Translations under genes and position numbers: made by a program
Part shown: piece by piece, positions 1 to 7,414 of the stretch
How the letters are laid out: each line of letters begins with the position of its first letter
How positions within the stretch are numbered: the stretch's first letter is position 1
Assembly: GCA_036396535.1 (NCBI GenBank)
Contig: DASWKR010000060.1
Span: 1 to 64,000 of the forward strand
Origin: Acidimicrobiia bacterium
Lineage (GTDB): Bacteria; Actinomycetota; Acidimicrobiia; Spongiisociales; UBA5794
DNA: 64,000 nt
Direction: 5' to 3'
Notes under the pieces: model-generated
What the model was told of the DNA's origin: nothing
The model's database searches: none
What the model saw: the letters and a program-made list of their open reading frames with translations, nothing else

Positions 1-292
1 AACGGCCTGCCCTGCCGCTGGCGTAGGACGCCAGGAGCTCGGAGCTGCCTTCCCCGAGCGGGCTGTGATAGTCGGTGAGGTCTTCGTCACCGGCGAACTC
101 CACGACGCCATCGACGACGTGCAACACCATGAGGGCGTCGCTTCCTTCCACGATTTCCACGGCACCGTTGGCTCGGTGACCCGCCCACGCCTCGAGGAAG
201 GGAGCCCTCGGGAACGGGCCGACTCGTCCGGCGACCGGCTCGAGCTCGAACCCGGCGCTCTTCCAGTCGAGGTGAACCGAGGGGCCCGTCAC
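1..292 (-). CDS. BioF2/CelD-like GNAT acetyltransferase, N-terminal part (runs off window)
   Basis: The frame starts with a GTG that shares four bases (GTGA) with the stop of the asparaginase gene and continues to base 1, so about 97 N-terminal residues are visible. The text FEVEP-like strand, the PF.RAPFLEAWAG stretch and the FAGDEDLTDYHSPLG motif are typical of the N-terminal half of the CelD/BioF2-like acetyltransferases (PF13480 type), which transfer acyl groups to unknown acceptors. The family assignment rests on remembered motif similarity; the catalytic C-terminal half is outside the window. Translational coupling to the asparaginase gene suggests one operon, but no shared pathway is evident. 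Confidence 0.6.
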   Translation of the reverse strand, partial: MTGPSVHLDWKSAGFELEPVAGRVGPFPRAPFLEAWAGHRANGAVEIVEGSDALMVLHVVDGVVEFAGDEDLTDYHSPLGEGSSELLASYASGRAGR

Positions 293-1248
293 GCCGACCC
301 ATCGACCGTTCGGGATCCGACCGGGTCGCCTCCGCCGAGCACCGGGGGTGTGGCGAGGTCCTGGAGCGCCTCGATGGCCGCACCGGACAGGAGGCCCATC
401 GACCGCATGACCTCGATCATCGCCATGACGGCAACGCTAGAAGACCCGGAACGGCTCTTCGCCGCGATCCCCACCCCGTGTCTCGCCGCTCCGATCAGGC
501 CCTCCGCTCCTGCCTTCAGCGGGCCACCCCACCAGGCGCCGAGGCGGCCGTCAGGCCGCTCGTTGCCGGCAACGAGCGATGGGAAACGACTCGTGGCTGA
601 AGCAACCTCGGCGAAGCGCCTGTCGACCGTCATCGCCGCGAAGGCCGTCGCCAGTCCCCGGCAGGAGCCACGCAGGGTCGGCGCTCCGCACCCGTCGATG
701 CCGACGGGCTCGACCGGTTGCCCGGTGGCCTCGGCGACCGTCGCCAGGACCCGGCGTTGCAGTGGATGGTCCGGGCTGCGATACGTATCCACCGGCCAGC
801 CCTGGGCGACGCATGCCAGCAGGAACCCGGCGTGCTTCCCGGAGCAGTTGTGATAGACGGGAAGCGGCGCCCTGTGTCCCGTGGAGAGGAGCAGCGCCTT
901 CGCAGCCTCGGCGAGCGGCCAGCTCGGCGGGGTCCCCAGGTCGGCTTCGGTCAACCCGCCGGAGCGCAGCATGGCTCGCACGATCTCGAGGTGCACCGGG
1001 TGGCCGCTGTGACTGGAGCAGGCGACTGCGAGGTGCTCGGGTACGAGGGCAGCTCCCAGCTCCTGGCTCACGCTCGCCTGGATGGGCTTGATGGCCGACC
1101 GGTAGTACAGCGGTGTGTCCGGGTCTCCCCAGGACGCCAAGACCCGCCCGTCTGCGTCGACGACGACTGCGGTGGCGTCGTCCAGGCTCTCGGTCAGTCC
1201 GGAACGGACGGTTCGAACGACGAGGGGGTCGTTGGAGCTCCCTCGCAT
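289..1248 (-). CDS. Asparaginase II family (Rhizobium etli type) L-asparaginase
   Basis: A 319-residue protein of the thermolabile asparaginase II family (PF06089), which hydrolyses L-asparagine to aspartate and ammonia in the cytoplasm and is unrelated to E. coli AsnA/AnsB. Visible landmarks are the N-terminal VRSGLTES block, the YRSAIKPIQA motif near residue 49, the CSSHSGHP motif near residue 82, the NCSGKHAGFLLAC motif near residue 135 and the GIDGCGAPT motif near 183, all family hallmarks. Length is normal for the family. It lies 11 bases after the RsiG-like gene and overlaps the next gene by four bases. No convincing Shine-Dalgarno precedes the ATG, so translation may depend on coupling. 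Confidence 0.9.
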   Translation of the reverse strand: MRGSSNDPLVVRTVRSGLTESLDDATAVVVDADGRVLASWGDPDTPLYYRSAIKPIQASVSQELGAALVPEHLAVACSSHSGHPVHLEIVRAMLRSGGLTEADLGTPPSWPLAEAAKALLLSTGHRAPLPVYHNCSGKHAGFLLACVAQGWPVDTYRSPDHPLQRRVLATVAEATGQPVEPVGIDGCGAPTLRGSCRGLATAFAAMTVDRRFAEVASATSRFPSLVAGNERPDGRLGAWWGGPLKAGAEGLIGAARHGVGIAAKSRSGSSSVAVMAMIEVMRSMGLLSGAAIEALQDLATPPVLGGGDPVGSRTVDGSA

Positions 1249-1259
1249 CCGCGGGTCGG

Positions 1260-1805
1260 TCAGCGGCTCAGGAGCTCGTCGACGCTCGCCAGGCCGTCCC
1301 GGTACCGCCTCGTCAGCTCCTCGTTGATCTTCTCCTGAGAGTCGTAGACGGCCCGCCTCTGGCTGGAGATCTCGACCTCGACCTCCGTGAGCGAGCTCTG
1401 GATCACCTCGAGCTCGTGATCCGACATCGAAGGCAGGTGGGCGAGGAAGTCGTCACCCAGCACCTGATCGACGATTCTCCTGCCTTCACCCGGTATGTCC
1501 GGCGGTTCGATCGGCAGCGACTTGGCGTGGATGTCCCTCACGGCGGCGTCCTCGTCCGGATCGGCGAGGATCTCGGGCAGTGCATCGATGAGCGAGCGTG
1601 TCTCTTCGCCGCGGCGGCGCCGCAACTCGAAAGCCAGCAAGTCCATGCGCCCGTGCAACAGCCTGCGGTAGAACGAGAGCTCGGTGTCGAGCGAGTCACA
1701 CAACTGCCGGCGCCTGCGCAACTCGTCGATGTCGATGCTCGTGATGTCGTCGACGAAGACCGGGTCGGTGACGATGTCTATGCGGCGACGCTGCGGTTCT
1801 TCCAG
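1260..1805 (-). CDS. RsiG-like c-di-GMP-binding anti-sigma factor homologue, probable CTG start
   Basis: A 181-residue, highly charged helical protein resembling RsiG, which in Streptomyces holds the sigma factor WhiG when bound to cyclic di-GMP. RsiG helices carry the motif E-x3-S-x2-R-x3-Q-x3-D. Here the first helix has DTELSFYRRLLHGRMD, which fits with D for E and H for Q, and the C-terminal helix has EVEISSQRRAVYDSQE, which keeps E, S and R only. No ATG, GTG or TTG lies upstream of the conserved region: the first TTG (1721) would cut off about 28 residues that look coding. A CTG at 1805 follows an AAAGG ribosome site by about 8 bases and an in-frame TGA, so CTG is the best start. Ligand binding is inferred. 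Confidence 0.6.
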   Translation of the reverse strand: MEEPQRRRIDIVTDPVFVDDITSIDIDELRRRRQLCDSLDTELSFYRRLLHGRMDLLAFELRRRRGEETRSLIDALPEILADPDEDAAVRDIHAKSLPIEPPDIPGEGRRIVDQVLGDDFLAHLPSMSDHELEVIQSSLTEVEVEISSQRRAVYDSQEKINEELTRRYRDGLASVDELLSR

Positions 1806-1871
1806 GGCTCGGGCCTTTCAGTCTCAGACGATCGGGCGCATCCCACTCGGGACGCCCCGCCTGCCCAGAGG

Positions 1872-2966
1872 CTAACAATGCTTCACGAGCGTGAAGTACG
1901 GGTTCACCGCCCGCCCGCCGCCCGGGTGGATCTCGAAGTGGGTGTGCGTCGCCAGTCCGACTGCGTTGCCCGTGTTGCCGACGTACCCGACCGTCTGGCC
2001 GCCCTCGACACGCTGGCCGGAGCGGAGCCCGCTGGCGTAGCCCTCGAGGTGGGCGTAGTAGTAGCTGACGCCGTGGTCGGCACGGAGCCAGACCGTGATC
2101 CCGCCGAGCGTGTTCGTCCCGAGCGACACGACGCCGTCCGCCACGGCGACGTTCTTCGAGCCGCGCGGAGCGAACATGTCGTTACCCTGGTGCCGGCGAC
2201 CACCGGGGCGCGGGAAGCCCCAGTCGTTGATGAAATGAGACCCGGGCACCGGGCACTGGAACCCGGGCGTCACCTCGTCGGGGATGCCGTCGGAACCGCC
2301 GTTCTTCTCGGCCTCCTCACGCAGCTTGCGGAGCCGCTCGGCCTCTTGGAACTCTTTGAGGGCGTCTGCGGCCTCGGCTTTCGCCTTGGCGAACACGGCC
2401 GCCGCCTCGCGCTGGACGGCGTCGAGGTTCTGCACCGCCACCTCGGCAGCCACCCGCAACTCGGCGACCCGGTCGAGGTCGACGTCGAGCTGTGCCTTGA
2501 GGCGATCCATCTCACGACGGACACTGTCGAGGCGGGAGATCGACACGAAGTCCTGGTCGGCGGCCCGGTCGAGCAGCAGCTTGCGGGTGAGGATCTCCTG
2601 GATCGACTCCGACTCGAGCGCCACCTCGATCAGGTCGCCCCCGCCGCTCATGTACTCCTCCACGATCAGCTCCCTGGCCCGATCGCGCAGATCCTTGACG
2701 TCGACCTCGTAGCTCTGCACGCGCTTGCGCAGCTGGGTCGTCTTCCACGTCAACGCCTCGAGCTCCGAGTTGATCGTCTGGTACTCGGTGAGCGCCGCCT
2801 CGAGGCGGGTGTTCACGTCTTTGAGGGCTTCGTACGCCTCCTGCTTGGCCGCCTCGGTGCGGTCGACCTCGTCCTGCGATTGTGCGGACGCGGCTACCGG
2901 TGTGAGCGCCAGAAGCGCGACCACGACGAGAAGGAAGGCCCAGGGGGAGGTGCGAGTTCGTCGCAT
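1872..2966 (-). CDS. Secreted M23 peptidase with coiled-coil domain (EnvC/PcsB-like)
   Basis: A 364-residue exported peptidoglycan endopeptidase or hydrolase regulator. Residues 1-30 form a signal peptide with a strongly hydrophobic core and an AASAQ cleavage region. Residues about 30-230 are a long coiled coil of the EnvC/PcsB type. The C-terminal domain is a LytM/M23 fold with zinc ligands in HQGND and HTHFE, so it looks catalytically competent. An upstream ATG at 2981 exists, but a TATGCT -10 box (977-982 of the 2 kb block, positions 2977-2982) overlaps it and sits 10 bases before the ATG at 2966, which favours the shorter, almost leaderless form. It probably acts in cell-wall remodelling at division. 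The same-strand RsiG-like gene follows after 66 bases. Confidence 0.85.
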   Translation of the reverse strand: MRRTRTSPWAFLLVVVALLALTPVAASAQSQDEVDRTEAAKQEAYEALKDVNTRLEAALTEYQTINSELEALTWKTTQLRKRVQSYEVDVKDLRDRARELIVEEYMSGGGDLIEVALESESIQEILTRKLLLDRAADQDFVSISRLDSVRREMDRLKAQLDVDLDRVAELRVAAEVAVQNLDAVQREAAAVFAKAKAEAADALKEFQEAERLRKLREEAEKNGGSDGIPDEVTPGFQCPVPGSHFINDWGFPRPGGRRHQGNDMFAPRGSKNVAVADGVVSLGTNTLGGITVWLRADHGVSYYYAHLEGYASGLRSGQRVEGGQTVGYVGNTGNAVGLATHTHFEIHPGGGRAVNPYFTLVKHC

Positions 2967-3043
2967 GCAGTTGGTGAGCATAGACCCGGACGCCGCCACG
3001 AGGAATCCAATCGGCACCGTGAGGGGCCGACTGGAGGTTTGTG

Positions 3044-4030
3044 TCAGCCGAAGATGAGCGTTCCCACCCAGAACATGGCGACACCGAGCGAGGCGCCGTC
3101 GAGGGCCGTCAGCACCCCGGGCGCCCGGGTCGTGTGCACGACCTCTCCCGCCCTGATGAGCGACCCCAGGGCGCGCCCTGCGATGATCCCTCCACCGGCA
3201 AGCGCTCCGGCGAGCACGGCGTCACCGACCTCCACGGTTTGGGCCAGCCAGCCGGCGACCCCTGCCGCCGTGACGGCTCCCACGAGTGTGGCGACGTTCG
3301 GGTCGAGGCCGGCGCTTCCGAGCTTCTGGGTGGCGAAGGTGAGGGCGACGGCACCGGCGAGCCCGGTGGCGAGGATGGCGACGTCGACGACGGACTCCAT
3401 GCGCATCAGTACCAAGGTGCCCGATGCGAGGGCTCCGACGAGCGCCACGACGAGCGATGTCGCCACCCCGTCAACCGAGCGATGGCGCTGGTCGAGCACA
3501 GCCCACACGAGGACGACGAAGACTCCCGCGGCGATCGCCCCGGCGAGCCCCGGCCGGCCCCACCGGTAGGCGCCGTTGCTTGCGAGGGCCGCTGCTACGA
3601 CGCAGGGCACCACCATGAACCCCCGCCTGCGTGACTCTGCGATCTCGGAGAGATCCCACAACCACACCATCACGACGGCAACTCCTGCAGCCGCCAGCCA
3701 CGGCAAGCTCAGGACGTTGGCGATCGCCACCGTGGCGCCGAGAGCCGGTGCCAGCAAGGTGCCGACCACGTCCGGGCGGGTCTGTGTCGCGGTCGCGCCT
3801 CCCGACACCGGGGGGATCACCGCGATCTCGTCTCCGGTGTCCACTCCTGTAGACCGGTCTGCCTGGTTGCCATTGACCCAGACCTGGGCAGTCTCCAGGC
3901 CGGCTGCGAACGAATCTCCGTATCGCGCCGTCGCCGTGTCGAGCACCTCTCCCACCGTGGTGCCGTCGAGCTCGACACTCGATGCACCTGCGGTTTCTCG
4001 CAGATTGGCGAAGAGGCGGAGGGTGGCCAC
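3044..4030 (-). CDS. MoaD/ThiS-like domain fused to a CdsA-like polytopic membrane domain
   Basis: A 328-residue protein starting at GTG, with GGGGAG six bases upstream. Residues 1-80 read as a ubiquitin-like MoaD domain (VATLRLFANLRETAG start, PPVSGG end, with the diglycine that is C-terminal in free MoaD). Residues 100-328 form about eight membrane segments. The last part, SLIR...VVHTTRAPGVLTALDG, has the spacing of the CdsA signature (K-D-x-G ... HGG-x-DR-x-D), but with most catalytic residues changed. The diglycine is internal, so it cannot be adenylated unless the protein is cut. It could be a degenerate CDP-diglyceride synthase relative carrying a sensor domain. Function is not known. 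Confidence 0.7.
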   Translation of the reverse strand: MATLRLFANLRETAGASSVELDGTTVGEVLDTATARYGDSFAAGLETAQVWVNGNQADRSTGVDTGDEIAVIPPVSGGATATQTRPDVVGTLLAPALGATVAIANVLSLPWLAAAGVAVVMVWLWDLSEIAESRRRGFMVVPCVVAAALASNGAYRWGRPGLAGAIAAGVFVVLVWAVLDQRHRSVDGVATSLVVALVGALASGTLVLMRMESVVDVAILATGLAGAVALTFATQKLGSAGLDPNVATLVGAVTAAGVAGWLAQTVEVGDAVLAGALAGGGIIAGRALGSLIRAGEVVHTTRAPGVLTALDGASLGVAMFWVGTLIFG

Positions 4031-4118
4031 GCGGTTCTCCCCGGAGGTTCGGTCGATCGCGGCAGCGTAGCTGTGCCGACTGGGAGGTGTCGCGTCGCCG
4101 ATCGCGGCCGGAGCCGTC

Positions 4119-4835
4119 TCAGCGGTCGCGCTCGCCGGTGCGCACGAGGCGGACCAGATCCGCCTGCGAATGCACCGCCAGCTTGCGGAACATCGACTTG
4201 AGGTGGTTGCGCACGGTGTGCTCGCTGACGCCCAGCTCCCTGGCGATCGAGGAGACCCTGTGCCCTCTGAGCAGGTGCTCGAGCACCTCACGCTCCCGCG
4301 GCGACAGCCGCTTCAACTCGGGGAGCGGTGTGCCGGAGCCCGGGGATGCCGAGGTCGTCCCATAACCGGCGCGGTCGACCTCTGCCGCGATCCGGCGCAT
4401 GCTCTCCTCGAGGTCGGCGTGGTTCGGAGCGTGCCCGTCACTCGTAACGGCGCGGTCGGGAACGATCAGCCACATGAGCGGTATCGGACCCCGGCCGAGC
4501 CCCTGCATCGGGATGACCTTCACGAGGGCGGGCAGCTCACGGCCGTTCGCCGTGATGACGCGCCAGTCGAGGGAGATGATCTCCTGCGAGATGCTGCCGT
4601 TGCGGGCGAGCCGGATGTACTCCTCGAATCTCGGAGCGTGTCCGGGGGCGATCCATTGCGGAGAGGTGCGGTCGCCGACCGGCTGGCACGGGTCATCGCC
4701 GACGAGGTCCGCCAGTGCCGGGTTGGCGTACGTTCGAAAGCCGTGCTCGTCCGTGATGAGCACCCCGTCGCTCATCGTGGCCAGCAGCGACTGGAGGGGG
4801 ACGACGACCTGCGAGGTCGTCGCACGCGCCGTCAT
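4119..4835 (-). CDS. PAS-domain LuxR-family transcriptional regulator
   Basis: A 238-residue one-component regulator. The N-terminal half is a PAS domain (start LQSLLATMSDGVLITDEHG, with YANPALADLVG following). The C-terminal 65 residues form a LuxR/GerE helix-turn-helix (LSPREREVLEHLLRG followed by IARELGVSEHTVRNHLKSM). No receiver domain is present, so it is probably controlled by a small ligand or redox signal through PAS. ATG at 4835 was chosen because the upstream in-frame sequence has poor codon use. It is divergent from the catabolic genes at 5.1 kb, which makes them candidate targets; that is inference. Confidence 0.85.
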   Translation of the reverse strand: MTARATTSQVVVPLQSLLATMSDGVLITDEHGFRTYANPALADLVGDDPCQPVGDRTSPQWIAPGHAPRFEEYIRLARNGSISQEIISLDWRVITANGRELPALVKVIPMQGLGRGPIPLMWLIVPDRAVTSDGHAPNHADLEESMRRIAAEVDRAGYGTTSASPGSGTPLPELKRLSPREREVLEHLLRGHRVSSIARELGVSEHTVRNHLKSMFRKLAVHSQADLVRLVRTGERDR

Positions 4836-5046
4836 GGTGTCGAGACCCGATACACGTTCAAACCTTCCATCCCCCGAACCCCGCCCAAAGGGCCCGGTGG
4901 TGTGTCCTACCCGCCGCGTCCTTGGTGGATCTCCCACCATGGACCCACTGGAAATCTAGCCAGGCCCGAATCCGGCGGTTGGAGGGTTTTCGTCGCCCCA
5001 AAACGGACTAGTCACCCCACTCTCCAGTCCCGCTTCCGGCGTCAAC

Positions 5047-5052
5047 TACCCT
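5047..5052 (+). promoter_or_regulatory. TACCCT -10 box in the 4836-5061 divergent intergenic region
   Basis: TACCCT fits the actinobacterial TANNNT -10 consensus and ends nine bases before the ATG at 5062. The 226-base region between the LuxR gene and this point holds no gene and no other clear signal that I could find. Confidence 0.45.
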
Positions 5053-5061
5053 CGGCTCACC

Positions 5062-5097
5062 ATGTCGTCGACCGCGGAGCGGGTGTCGTGTTGTTGA
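5062..5097 (+). CDS. Leader mini-ORF (11 codons, ends Cys-Cys) duplicated from the downstream gene start
   Basis: ATG nine bases after a TACCCT box opens MSSTAERVSCC, and its TGA overlaps an in-frame TTG of the downstream gene (TTGA). The first 24 bases match the 24 bases starting at 5088 with only three transitions, offset by 26 bases, so the mini-ORF is an imperfect tandem duplicate of the gene start put out of frame. It could act as a coupling leader peptide. The terminal Cys codons recall cysteine-attenuation leaders of mycobacteria but may be chance. Confidence 0.4.
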   Translation: MSSTAERVSCC

Positions 5098-6035
5098 CCG
5101 CGGAGCGGGTGCTCTTCGACGGCCTCGTCGACTACGCCGGGCTGTTCCCTCCCGCACAGCTGGCGATGGACGCCGCAGTCGCCGAGTACAGGGGCGCACG
5201 GCGCGGGCCACACGCGTGGATCCTCGGGCGGTTCATCTGTCCCGCCTCGCGACTCGAAGAGCTCGCCGAGTCACTCACCAGGACGATGCGCCACGAAGAC
5301 GCCCCGTGGGCGCTGAGCGTGGTGCTCGACGGCAACCCGGCGGAGGGAGCCACTCTGGCGAGGGCCTTCGAGGCCGAGATGAGCCCGGCCGCCATCGTCG
5401 ACATCGTGGAAGCTCGATTGCCACCCCAGGCTTCGGATGGCAGACCCTCGTCTTCTGCGGCGGCGGAGCTCAGGGGTACGGTGAGCGCGGCGCTCTCCGT
5501 GAGCCCCACCGTGCGGCCGTATCTCGAGGTGGCCGTCGGCGACGCCTGGCGGGACGGGATCGGCAACGCCCTGGCAGCGCTGTCCGTCGCCGGAGCCGCT
5601 GAGCTGCGGACGATCGGGGCCAAGATTCGCTGTGGCGGCGCCCATCAGAGCGACTTCCCGACGAGCGCCCAGCTGGCTGCGTTCCTCGTCGGCTGTGCTC
5701 GTAACGACCTTCCCTTCAAGGCGACGGCCGGGCTGCACCATCCGATCCGTCACGTGGATGAAGCGCTCGGTGCCATGCGGCACGGATTCGTGAACCTGCT
5801 GTTCGCGGCCGCACTGGCGAGCGAGGGAGAGGACGAGGTCGCCGTGGCCGCCATCCTCTCCGAGACGGAGAACTCGGCGTTCTCGGTGGTCGCATCGCGG
5901 CTCTCGTGGCGTGGCCGAGCCGTCGGTCTCCCCGCCCTCAAGCGCCTCAGGGCCGAGGGCTTCGTCGCCTTCGGGAGCTGTAACTTCGACGAACCCGTCG
6001 AAGACCTCCTCGACCTGAGGATGATCGCCCGGTGA
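5088..6035 (+). CDS. Conserved hypothetical protein linked to tyrosine catabolism
   Basis: A protein of about 315 residues; starts at GTG 5088, TTG 5091 or TTG 5094 are all possible, and the last overlaps the leader stop. I do not recognise a named family. Visible conserved-looking blocks are VLFDGLVDYAGLFPPA near the start, GRFICPASRLEEL near 45, and a C-terminal GAKIRCGG...PFKATAGLHHPIRH region whose alternating hydrophobic strands look like a TIM barrel with charged active-site residues. No signal peptide or membrane segment. It overlaps the fumarylacetoacetase gene by four bases (GTGA), so a role in the same pathway is likely. Function not assigned. Confidence 0.75.
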   Translation: MLLTAERVLFDGLVDYAGLFPPAQLAMDAAVAEYRGARRGPHAWILGRFICPASRLEELAESLTRTMRHEDAPWALSVVLDGNPAEGATLARAFEAEMSPAAIVDIVEARLPPQASDGRPSSSAAAELRGTVSAALSVSPTVRPYLEVAVGDAWRDGIGNALAALSVAGAAELRTIGAKIRCGGAHQSDFPTSAQLAAFLVGCARNDLPFKATAGLHHPIRHVDEALGAMRHGFVNLLFAAALASEGEDEVAVAAILSETENSAFSVVASRLSWRGRAVGLPALKRLRAEGFVAFGSCNFDEPVEDLLDLRMIAR

Positions 6036-7294
6036 CCAACGCCACCACCGATCCCGGCCTCGGCACGTGGGTGCCCGTGCCGGAAGGAAGCGACTTCCCA
6101 ATCCAGAACCTCCCGTTCGGGGTGTTCACCACTGCGGGCGACCCGGGGCCACGAGTCGGAGTGGCGATCGGCGAGCACGTCTTGGATCTCGCCGCAGTCC
6201 AAGACTCGGGCGTCATGCGGCTGCCTGTGGCCGAGATGACCCGTGGCCCTCTCAACTCGCTGCTCGCCATGGGGCTCGGTCCCGTGCGCCGAAGAGTGTC
6301 CGAGCTGCTCACGGCGGGAAACGACGAGCTGTCGCTGCTCGAGGACCGAGGACTCGTCGCGATGGACGACGTCGAGATGGTCATGCCGGTCGAGGTGGGT
6401 GACTACGTCGACTTCTATTCGTCGGAGCAGCACGCAACGAACGTCGGAAGGATGTTTCGCCCCGATGCCGAGCCTCTCCCGCCGAACTGGAAGCACCTCC
6501 CGATCGGATACCACGGGAGGAGCGCCACGATCGTCCCCAGCGGCATGGACATCGTTCGGCCGCACGGCCAGGTGCAGTCCGGGGGATCCGATCCTGAGTT
6601 CGGGCCGACGCGCCGGCTCGACTTCGAGGTGGAGGTCGGGTTCGTGACCGGCCAGGGGTCTCGGGCGGGCTCACCAATCCCGATCGTGGCCGCCGAGCGG
6701 CACATCGCGGGCCTCCTGCTCGTCAACGACTGGTCGGCTCGTGACATCCAGAGCTGGGAGTACCGACCCCTCGGGCCTTTCCTCGGCAAGTCGTTCGCGA
6801 CCACGATCTCCCCTTGGCTCGTCACGCTCGAGGCGCTCGCCCCGTACCGGGTCACGCCGCCCGCCCAGGATCCGGAGCCGCTGCAGTACCTGCGAGACGA
6901 GAGTGCCCTCGGCGTCGACATCCACCTCGACGTGGCGATCAATGGCACCGTCGTCTCCCGGGCCGAGTTCCGCGACATGTACTGGACGATGGCGCAGCAA
7001 CTGGCTCACGCAACGAGCAACGGGGCGGTCACCCGACCGGGCGACCTCTTCGCCAGCGGGACCGTGTCGAACGACCATCCCGGCTCGTACGGGAGCATGC
7101 TCGAACTGGCCTGGAACGGCACGAGGCCGATCCGGCTCGGAGGCGGAGAGGAGCGCAGCTTCCTCAGCGACGGAGACGAGGTGGTCATCCGGGGTTGGTG
7201 CGGAGGTGACGCCGGCCCGCGGATCGGGTTCGGGGAGTGCCGCGGGACGATCGTCGCCCGGCCGCCGACAGAGATCGCCGCCGGTGCCTTGTGA
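6032..7294 (+). CDS. fahA: Fumarylacetoacetase
   Basis: A 420-residue cytoplasmic enzyme that splits fumarylacetoacetate into fumarate and acetoacetate, the last step of tyrosine breakdown through homogentisate. The N-terminal domain (IQNLPFGVF) and the catalytic C-terminal domain are both present: YVDFYSSEQHATNVG, IGYHGRSATIV, LDFEVEVGFV, NDWSARDIQSWEY and GKSFATTISPW are family hallmarks carrying metal ligands. Length matches the eukaryotic-type enzyme. GTG start overlaps the previous stop by four bases. HPPD follows after about 120 bases, but no homogentisate dioxygenase or maleylacetoacetate isomerase is in the window. Confidence 0.95.
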   Translation: MTNATTDPGLGTWVPVPEGSDFPIQNLPFGVFTTAGDPGPRVGVAIGEHVLDLAAVQDSGVMRLPVAEMTRGPLNSLLAMGLGPVRRRVSELLTAGNDELSLLEDRGLVAMDDVEMVMPVEVGDYVDFYSSEQHATNVGRMFRPDAEPLPPNWKHLPIGYHGRSATIVPSGMDIVRPHGQVQSGGSDPEFGPTRRLDFEVEVGFVTGQGSRAGSPIPIVAAERHIAGLLLVNDWSARDIQSWEYRPLGPFLGKSFATTISPWLVTLEALAPYRVTPPAQDPEPLQYLRDESALGVDIHLDVAINGTVVSRAEFRDMYWTMAQQLAHATSNGAVTRPGDLFASGTVSNDHPGSYGSMLELAWNGTRPIRLGGGEERSFLSDGDEVVIRGWCGGDAGPRIGFGECRGTIVARPPTEIAAGAL

Positions 7295-7414
7295 TATCGC
7301 CTCGGACGATGGCAGCAGCAGTGACGCCCGCGCAGCGCTCCGCCGCCTCTCCCGCTTCCCGACGCTCTCGCGAAGTGAGATACGGAGGGCGCGTAGGATG
7401 ACGGGGACGAGGTG

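Noticed and set aside
1113-3569. Long plus-strand frame opposite the M23 peptidase, RsiG-like and MoaD-like genes
   Set aside because: Antisense to better supported genes with signal peptide, zinc motifs and domain signatures; composition is that of an antisense shadow.
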